DNA of 64,000 bases, taken from the NCBI RefSeq assembly GCF_049306965.1, contig NC_133185.1, forward strand, positions 34,636,501 to 34,700,500, given 5' to 3'. Source of the stretch: Danio rerio. Its lineage: Eukaryota > Chordata > Actinopteri > Cypriniformes > Danionidae. Made by a program: the position numbers and the translations under genes. Positions 55,601-64,000 of this stretch are shown here, piece by piece. The notes below the pieces were generated by a model. It was not told where the DNA came from. It searched no databases and saw only the letters and a list, made by a program, of their open reading frames with translations. Each line of letters begins with the position of its first letter. Position 1 is the stretch's first letter.

Positions 55601-57615
55601 ATAAGTGCAAACTTTAGAATGTTCATCAGCCAATAAGATTCAAGCATTCAACAGCCACTTAGTATAAAGGAGAGCAAAGCATTACAGAACATTTTTACAA
55701 TAAAAGACATGAGTTAAATCGTGTAAAATTATTTGTAAATATATTTCAAGATATTTTCAGTTTAGTGCAGATTTTTAGTAAGGTGTGTGTGAGTGTGTGT
55801 AGACCTGAGACATCGGTTTTATTCAGATTCACTGATTGGCATGACAGAAACTGAAAGGTGCAACATACCTGCACTTTCTCTAAGGTGGCAACAAACAGGT
55901 GTGTGATTTTCCCAGCCTGTCTGAAAGCCAGGCCTGTGATTGGACAGTTGCCCTCATGGAGGCTGAGCGTTTTGCTGTGTCGATCTCTGGTGATGTCACC
56001 CTTCGTCAGCACAACACTGCCATCTGTAAAACCTGAGCATTCAACACAGATACTGAATTAGAATTGATATTAAGGTAACATCCACTTAAATTATTAGCAA
56101 TGTCAAACCCATATTTTTTTTAAACTACACCACATGTATGATATTGGAAAAGTCTTGCATTATAATATTTTGTTTTGCTGCAATATGTGTTGCGATATTA
56201 ATGTCACCACCAGATGACTTGAATAGATCTATTTGGAAAGATTTAATTTAGACCGACTGAGATGATCACGTCCTAGTTCTATGCAGTGCATCTGCATAAA
56301 TTATAATGAATTACAAGCTGAAATAAACAACTAAACAGTGCTTTCTGGTTTAATAAATAATTTATTAATGTGACTATTGCAGATATACACATTGCGATAT
56401 TGATACCTATCTATATCAGCAAATCAGTTAACATTTCTAATGTTACGTTTTTAAAAGTTCACAGATTTTCTTTTTCAGTGTTTGCAGTTTTCATGGTTTA
56501 TGTCTAGTTATCTTTAATATTCCTGATTTGTGAATTTAACAAACTCCTACCTATAGCCATGAAATTAAGGTTTTCATGTACGCTGAGACAAGACACTTCA
56601 GTGGGTTTGTTTCCAGGAATGGCAGGGAATATTCGGGTACACAGAGGACTGCCACTGTCCCTCTTATCAAGATTCCACACCTTCACCTGATGGACAAACG
56701 CATAAACTATTGAATACATTTCTAAAGTGCACACACAGACAAAGAGCCATGTTTATCAGACAGCAGTCGTGAACCCTACCAGAGGATTGATGCCAGGTTC
56801 ATCCTGCCCCACTGACACCAGGATGTTGTGTTGTTTGAGCTGGTACAGGTGCGTCACCCGCAGCTTATATGCCTGGAAGCTTGATAGCTGGAGAGAGCGG
56901 GTCAAAAACCAGATCTGACCATCCATATGTGCATCACAGAGTTAAAGAACACATGCACGAATATCAAAACTGAATCTCTATATGATCAGCTAGGGATGAT
57001 TGAGATAGATTTGGTTGTATATTCGCACATTCAGATTTTCTCCTTAATAATATAATTTCAGAAAAGTATTTGCAAATTCTTAATAGGAAAATCATATCTG
57101 CAGCCAATGACTATTAAAGTACAACACTGTTCAGTCATTTAAATAGTGCTAATGTTGTTTTGAAGTCATGTTTGCATGCGACTTCAGACTGAATATTCAC
57201 AATAGCGCGGTAAATAATGTAGGGACGTTATCACTGAACGAATGTGCGAATATAACACCAACTTTACCTCCATCTATGGATGACAGAATATGGTAAAATG
57301 AATAAATAAAGGAAACACAGACATTTAGTCAAATGTAGTTTACATTTCATAAAGCAGGTTTGCAGCGGCCTTTTAAAACATGCAGATTGTACGACTATAG
57401 TTATGAATTACACTGGGTATTACTGTTTGACAGTATCATCATTGCTAACTAGCCACAAGCATTTTAAGGATATCTCCGAGCACAATGTGTCCTCGGCCTG
57501 AATCACAGGCCGATATGCCCATCGGTAGCTGGAAGTTTTTCCCATTTTCGCTCGGATCCTTCACAGTTTCTTTATCGAAAAACACAAATCGTCTCCACTG
57601 TAAAAACGCTGCCAT
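40612..57615 (-). CDS. vps11: Vacuolar protein sorting 11 (HOPS/CORVET core subunit)
   Basis: Predicted 927-aa protein (human about 941 aa) that scaffolds the HOPS and CORVET tethering complexes on late and early endosomes and lysosomes. Sixteen coding exons: 57474-57615, 56780-56928, 56551-56686, 55869-56032, 54960-55207, 53590-53791, 52178-52329, 51876-52062, 50789-50932, 50496-50693, 49976-50137, 48676-48809, 48256-48458, 43860-44031, 43547-43769 and 40612-40779; total 2784 nt, all phases agree. It starts MAAFLQWRRFVFFDKETVKD. An N-terminal beta-propeller region (PDERGPCFAFDGHKLLTHW) is followed by clathrin-repeat-like helices (YGDHLYVKGDHDGAIQQYIR), a coiled coil (IEEDERKIRQYREE) and a C-terminal RING-H2 (CSMCNSPLELPSVHFLCGHS). 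It ends FNRDLLINTKRNV. Intron 1 is U12-type. Intron 13 (about 4.2 kb) and intron 15 (2.8 kb) are full of transposons. No break is seen in the frame. Confidence 0.97.
40937..41400. mobile_element. 'aattattagccc'-family copy in vps11 last intron
   Basis: Starts 'gacaaaattattagccctac'. Body blocks 'gagagcaaggaaattttcat' and 'gcaaacggctgttgttcaat' match other copies. The right end is decayed. Confidence 0.55.
42011..42382 (-). repeat. Full-length DANA/HE1-type V-SINE
   Basis: Begins (attc)n then 'cggcttagtccctttattaa', contains 'ggggaaaccggagcacccgg', and ends near the reverse complement of Pol III boxes. It appears inserted in a palindromic MITE whose start ('gttcacccaaaaatgaaaag') is at 41950. 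Confidence 0.9.
42464..42541 (+). repeat. Degenerate V-SINE fragment
   Basis: Reads 'ggctggaagggcataaaaca' and 'ggtggttcattccgttgtgt', recognisable as the central part of the SINE. Confidence 0.55.
42753..42936. mobile_element. hAT-type MITE with perfect 8-bp target duplication
   Basis: Ends CAGGGGTGGGCAAGG and TTTGCCCATCCCTG are inverted. CACTAGAT flanks both sides exactly (42745-42752 and 42937-42944). 184 bases, palindromic, in vps11 intron 15. Confidence 0.9.
44221..44935. mobile_element. Non-autonomous DNA transposon in vps11 intron 13
   Basis: Starts 'gggccctatcatacaccccc' and ends 'gtcaaaatagagccctta', an imperfect inverted pair. Both subterminal regions are rich in 'gcgca' words and the middle is AT-rich. 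Confidence 0.6.
45167..46045. mobile_element. hAT-like element in vps11 intron 13
   Basis: Ends CTAGTGATGCACGGAT and ATCCGCACATCTCT are inverted. ACTCTGTA and ACTTTGTA (one mismatch) flank the element. Subterminal 'gcgggtgg' words face each other. The frame over it has no hAT transposase signature. Confidence 0.65.
46760..47874. mobile_element. 1.1-kb DNA transposon in vps11 intron 13
   Basis: Ends CCACTGGCCACTTTATTAGG and CCTAATAAAGTGGCCAGTG are a near-perfect inverted pair. The interior has only short frames with no recognised domain, so it is probably non-autonomous. Family not assigned. Confidence 0.75.
48900..49900. other. vps11 intron 11, AT-rich repeats
   Basis: Contains a common zebrafish repeat from about 48950 to 49215 ('cattagttaatgaaaatact' through 'ttgtaaagtgtgacc'). 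Nothing coding seen in the rest. Confidence 0.5.
50188..50440. mobile_element. Palindromic MITE in vps11 intron 10
   Basis: 'ttccattgtaggaaaaaata' faces 'acaatggaagtcaatggggt', and 'atgctggttgctggcac' faces 'ccagcaaccagcattcttc', giving a foldback. Ends near 'gtgaactacccctttta'. Confidence 0.7.
51085..51293. mobile_element. Palindromic hAT-type MITE in vps11 intron 8
   Basis: 'gtgtttcccaaccttgttct' and 'aacagggttgggaaact' are inverted ends. Flanks CTCTAGAC and CCCTAGAC are a plausible 8-bp duplication with one mismatch. Confidence 0.65.
52588..52667. repeat. (AT)n microsatellite in vps11 intron 6
   Basis: About 80 bases of pure alternating AT. Confidence 0.95.
53068..53189 (+). repeat. Internally deleted V-SINE in vps11 intron 6
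   Basis: The tRNA-like head 'agtggtgcagtaggtagtgc' jumps directly to the SINE 3' part 'gaagggcatccgctgcgtaa' and 'gggactaagccgacaagaaa'. The central region is missing. Flanked by (taa)n. Confidence 0.8.
54124..54856. other. vps11 intron 5, transposon-like interior
   Basis: Blocks such as 'ggccacgcccactcctgacc' and 'gtgtcatggccctttaaa' look like zebrafish transposon sequence. Several short frames over it encode nothing recognised. I could not fix the ends. Confidence 0.4.
56929..57473 (-). other. vps11 intron 1, U12-type AT-AC intron
   Basis: The donor reads ATATCCTTAA, the branch site TTCTTTAAC (56941-56949) and the acceptor GCAC, with the branch adenosine about 13 nt from the 3' end. These fit the minor (U12) spliceosome consensus. 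The junction yields in-frame ...VLGDMDGQIWF, matching vertebrate VPS11. Confidence 0.93.
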
Positions 57616-57642
57616 TTTCTGAGCAGTTCTTGTTTAGCAAAA

Positions 57643-57671
57643 TCATGTGACTCGCATTACGGTCATGTGAC
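57643..57671. promoter_or_regulatory. Paired E-boxes upstream of vps11
   Basis: TCATGTGAC (57643-57651) and GTCATGTGAC (57662-57671) lie 28-56 bases upstream of the vps11 ATG. The second differs from the TFEB/CLEAR decamer GTCACGTGAC at one base. TFEB control of lysosomal genes is established; binding here is inferred. Confidence 0.45.
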
Positions 57672-58377
57672 TGGAGGCAGGATGATATTTTTCAGTTTTT
57701 GACGCTATAAAAATAAGAAAAAAAAAATTAAGAACACTTTAGTTGACTGAAAAGGGTGCTTTTAAAAGTTATTAATATGACGCGAAAACGTAATAAAAAT
57801 CTAAACGAACAAATCGTTCCTTTGAGTCCCCTGGCGGTTCATGAACAAATTCGGTTCATCACTGAACTGTTGAACCGAGAACTTTATTTCTTATCATCAT
57901 GGGTGAAGGTGTTAATTATAGTAACAGCAGAAACGTTACAAGCATATATTTAACCACATAAAAAGATAAGAAATTACTAGAAAAATATGAATACGACGAA
58001 GCAGAGCTGGAGCAAATTTAAATAAATGCTAAATAAATATGAAAACTAAAATATGTGAAATAGTTAAAAAAAATAAATACAAAAAGTATTAAACACACAT
58101 CAACATGAATATAAATTAAATACGAATCAGATTAAAATACTCATAAAACAATTCATTGAAAATAAAAAAGTAAATAAATTATATGATATTAATCAATATT
58201 TATAACATAAATTAATCACAGCCTAAAAAAGAATTGGGGTCCCTTGCATGAAGATAATCATATATAGGAGTATGTGGCATCTGAAAATCAAAAGTTCCCT
58301 GGTAGGCTATAATGCAACCAAAAGCAACCACTGAATCCCCGTTTTACATCTAAGCTTTCGAGCGAACAAATCTTTAT

Positions 58378-58380
58378 TAC

Positions 58381-58466
<86 letters not shown>
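58378..58466. repeat. (ATT)n and (TTTA)n microsatellite
   Basis: About 40 bases of ATT repeats followed by about 50 bases of TTTA repeats, adjoining the tail of a V-SINE. Confidence 0.95.
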
Positions 58467-58470
<4 letters not shown>

Positions 58471-58655
58471 TTCATTCATTTTCTTTTCGGCTTAGTCCAT
58501 TTATTATTCAGGGGTCGCCACAGCGGAATGAACCGCCAATTTATCCAGCATATGTTTTACGCAGCAGATGCTTTTCCAGCTACAACCCATCTCTGGGAAA
58601 CATCTATACACACTCATTGATTACAGACAATTTAGCCTACCCAATTCACCTGTTA
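58467..58655 (-). repeat. Truncated V-SINE between vps11 and hyou1
   Basis: Starts (attc)n and 'cggcttagtccatttattat', includes 'gtcgccacagcggaatgaac', and breaks off after 'cccaattcacctg', where two CCCTAA units follow. Confidence 0.85.
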
Positions 58656-59114
58656 ACCCTAACCCTAAATTACAAAACTTGCATACATTTGAGCCGTCAA
58701 TATTAAATAGTAACCATAGAAATTAGTTTGCAGGATAAATATTATTCATAGTTTTAAAGTGCACTTCTTTACATTTAGGATTTACGTAACATGATATGAA
58801 AGAAAATGTTTCCTAATAAACACATTTTTCTTAACATGAGACACGTGTCTCATGACAAGAAAAATGTGTATATTAGGAAACCTTTTACAATATTGTACAA
58901 TATAAGCTCTCTTGATTTGTCCTGGAAAACAACATTGCGTTAGATAATCTCAAAGATTTGTTCGAGCATTTTCCATCAGTAAAATCAACACTTTCTGTTT
59001 TTAAATCAATTGTTGTGAGAGTTAAGCGAACGAATCAATTCGCGGAAATAAATAACATCGCTTGCATTGATAAAACTACAAAATGTCGCACAGTCGTTTT
59101 GTTTCCCCTTTTAA

Positions 59115-59291
59115 CGTGGACCAATCAGATTCATGCTTACTTACACGATTGACCACTCGCGCGCGCTGCTTGGCACGTGGACCAATCAGCGTTTCCCATT
59201 CAAGGCTGAAGAGGCGGGCCTTACGAGAACAGCGATCAGCGCTTCTCTCGGCGAGCAGCGAGTTGCGTGGATCCAATGAGAGCACGCCGCG
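59115..59291. promoter_or_regulatory. ERSE-II pair and ERSE-like site at hyou1 promoter
   Basis: CGTGGACCAAT occurs exactly at 59115-59125 and 59176-59186; on the other strand this is ATTGG-T-CCACG, the ERSE-II consensus (ATTGG-N-CCACG). A third CGTGG/CCAAT pair with 2-base spacing lies at 59266-59277, and CCAAT-N9-CCGCG (59273-59291) is one base off ERSE. NF-Y with ATF6 or XBP1 bind such sites in the unfolded protein response. This fits hyou1, an ER-stress gene. Confidence 0.82.
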
Positions 59292-59329
59292 TTCCGGGCC
59301 CAATGTGTGTTAGAACAAGCCGGTGATTG

Positions 59330-59547
59330 CAAGAGCAAAATCAAGCAAGCGAGGTGGTGTGGTCACAGAGCACAGCTGCTAAATGCCCCATTCTAGCTAT
59401 CTGTAAGGCGTTAGATATTAAGTATCAACACACAAAAGTTGTGGTCCATATTTAGGGCAGGGTAAGCGCTTCTAAATAGTGATATTCAGGGTGTCAAGAG
59501 GGATTTAGCAGTCAACAGGAACCAATATAAAACTTGATCTGCTGAAG
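59330..59547 (+). other. hyou1 non-coding first exon (5' end approximate)
   Basis: A strong donor AAG/GTAAGT follows 59547, and the next exon is accepted at 60369 (TTTTTTTGCAG), six bases before the ATG. The transcription start is not visible; it is placed downstream of the ERSE cluster by inference. Confidence 0.6.
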
Positions 59548-60374
59548 GTAAGTGCCATGCCATCACTTTCTTTGTTGGAGATGTTTAGGCTCATCTGGAT
59601 GGTTCCATATGTTTATAGATATGTCTTATATGGGGTAATAATCTACATGCAGCATTGTGTGTGTGTGTGTTTGAGGCTCTTTCAATACAATAAGGTCTTG
59701 TGTTTTTACTGCATATGATCAAGTAGTGTAATGACAGTTTGACGTGATGCTCGGCTCCATCAGGATCAGGCAGCCTTACGTCACGCAGGCTGTTTACCTA
59801 GAAGTTTCCACTTTGCATTTGTTACATCAGCATTAAAAATGGAGAATTGTGACTAAAAACTAGTATTATTTCACTTTTAAACGTAAACTATATGTTGTCT
59901 CCTTGTATTGCTAATCCAACTTGGCCCCAAGTGTCTCTATTCTGCAGGAAAGTGATTCTCAGGGTTGTTCCTGGAGGCCCTTGAACACATTTTACTTGAT
60001 GTGACACACATTTTAGGTTTGATGGATGTCTCTACAGAAGTGATTGGTTGAATATGGATGTGTCTGATTATGAAAATCTCAGAAATATACTGTTGGAGGC
60101 TTCTGTTTTACATTAGAGTATCAAGATCCATGTGCTCTCAGGCTTTGTCTCTGAGTTGTGGGTGGGATCACATCATATCAGCGTGTACCTATCCACACCT
60201 GTCACTGGCCGACTTCTCCTCCTACACATCCATATATGGCACTCATGTGGTTCTTCAAATCAGGATTGTGATGCAATACTCTGAATTTTAGTGACAATCT
60301 TGGACATGATGATGATGATTTGGGGGAACTTCCTGTTTCATGGTTCACAATTCTTTCTTTTTTTGCAGGTCACA

Positions 60375-62874
<2,500 letters not shown>

Positions 62875-63197
62875 TAAAGCACAGTTTACACTTGCTTTTT
62901 GTCAAGCCAGTCACAAGTAGATGATGCCAAATACAGGATTTAAAATGTCCACTTTTGACTACTACTACTAGGTAGTGAAAAATGCATCGGTTCACATTTG
63001 ATTTGCGTTCATTGTTTAAAAAGTCATGTGGTTAAATGTATTTGAACAAGTATTGTCCCAGTACTACCTAATATTAATCTAGATACTGAACTGATACCAT
63101 GTCACAATCCTAAAAAAGCAGAAAGATTTTAAGAGATGTCTCATTATATTATAATATACAAGTACGACAACCACAAAACATTATGCAATTCTGAGTT

Positions 63198-63378
63198 TGC
63201 CTCACACAGGTGAGTGGGCTTAACAAACCACCTGTAGAAAAGCACTTTCATCTTGCTGACACTTTAACTGACACTTTCACCGGACAATTTCACCCTATCT
63301 CTTAAAAACATTACATTGTGCATTTATGAAGTGTGCCTCACACAGGTAAGTGGGCTTGACAAACCACTTGAAGAAACG
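63198..63378. repeat. Small direct duplication in hyou1 intron
   Basis: 'cctcacacaggtgagtgggc' at about 63200 recurs as 'cctcacacaggtaagtgggc' at about 63334, each followed by a similar 'acaaaccac' segment. Confidence 0.6.
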
Positions 63379-63453
63379 CTCTTCTCTCAAAACCAAAAAA
63401 CAAAACCCAAAAAAATCCCCCCCTCCGTACTCTAGCAGTAAATTCTCTGAGCA

Positions 63454-63772
63454 CTACTCATTCATTCATTTTCATTTCTGCTTAGTCCCTTTATTAATCT
63501 GGGGTTGCTACAGCGGAATGATTCGCCAACAAAACATCCATACACACTTATTTACACTGATACACTACAGGTGATTTAGCTCTCCCAATTTACCTGTATC
63601 ATGTCTTTGGACTGTGGGGGAAACCGGAGCACCCAGAGGAAACCCACGTGAACACAGGGAGTAAATGCATACTGCACACAGAAATGCAACTGACCCAGTT
63701 GAGGCTCGAACCAGCGACCTTCTTGCTGTGAGGTGACAGCACTACTTACTGTGCCACCGTGTCGCCCTCTGA
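63454..63772 (-). repeat. V-SINE with small internal deletion in hyou1 intron
   Basis: (attc)n, 'cttagtccctttattaatct', 'ggactgtgggggaaaccgga' and a terminal region matching the reverse complement of the tRNA-like head. The segment between 'attcgccaac' and 'catccatacac' is shortened relative to the 42-kb copy. Confidence 0.85.
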
Positions 63773-64000
63773 GCAGCAACGGTGTATAATTAGCACTTGT
63801 TTGTATTTCCTCTTTTTGTTTAATTGCTAAATTGCACCTCAATTTGCTTTGGACTTAAGCATCTGCAAAATGTAATTATCTGTTTAGCTTATTAATAATT
63901 AAATATGTTACTGCCTAGCAATTAAAAAAATTTATTAAATGGATACTACTGTCCTCCTACTGCCTTGTCAAACTCTGATGTTGAAGAGAAAAAAAGGCCA

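Noticed and set aside
58650-58672. Telomere-like CCCTAA repeats
   Set aside because: Only two units, at the broken end of a SINE; related words occur in common zebrafish repeats. Not a telomere scar on this evidence.
59076-59313. 75- and 76-codon frames on both strands at the hyou1 promoter
   Set aside because: They arise from GC-rich promoter sequence carrying the ERSE-II sites; no protein-like features.

Overview
The window looks like genomic DNA of a cyprinid fish, most likely zebrafish (Danio rerio). It is AT-rich. It carries many copies of a DANA/HE1-type tRNA-derived V-SINE, many non-autonomous DNA transposons and MITEs of kinds common in zebrafish, and long (AT)n arrays. All genes are intron-split, with vertebrate splice sites and vertebrate-like proteins. 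No viral or LTR element was recognised.

Layout: 1-7.1 kb holds no gene I can support, only decayed repeats. From 7.1 to 23.1 kb lie two tandem minus-strand genes (A 7128-15291; B 20130-23046) for type I membrane proteins with one V-like and one C2-like immunoglobulin domain, a single membrane segment and a short tyrosine-bearing tail. Their exon lengths, phases and sequences show that they are recent duplicates, best described as CD2/SLAM-like. From 25.5 to 34.0 kb lies ift46 on the minus strand (12 coding exons, 355 aa), an intraflagellar transport complex B subunit. From 34 to 40.1 kb there is no gene, only transposons and a decayed copy of the ift46 promoter. From 40.6 to 57.6 kb lies vps11 on the minus strand (16 coding exons, 927 aa), a core subunit of HOPS and CORVET. 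From about 59.3 kb to the window edge lies hyou1 on the plus strand, an ER HSP70-family chaperone, head-to-head with vps11 and cut off by the window end.

The reading frames of ift46, vps11 and both receptors were closed by hand: exon phases agree at every junction and total lengths are multiples of three. Three regulatory or splicing observations stand out. A consensus RFX X-box lies just upstream of the ift46 start codon. Two exact ERSE-II elements and an ERSE-like site lie at the hyou1 promoter. vps11 intron 1 is a U12-type AT-AC intron. The genes do not form one pathway: two immune-type receptors sit beside three housekeeping genes for cilia, endolysosomal tethering and ER stress.
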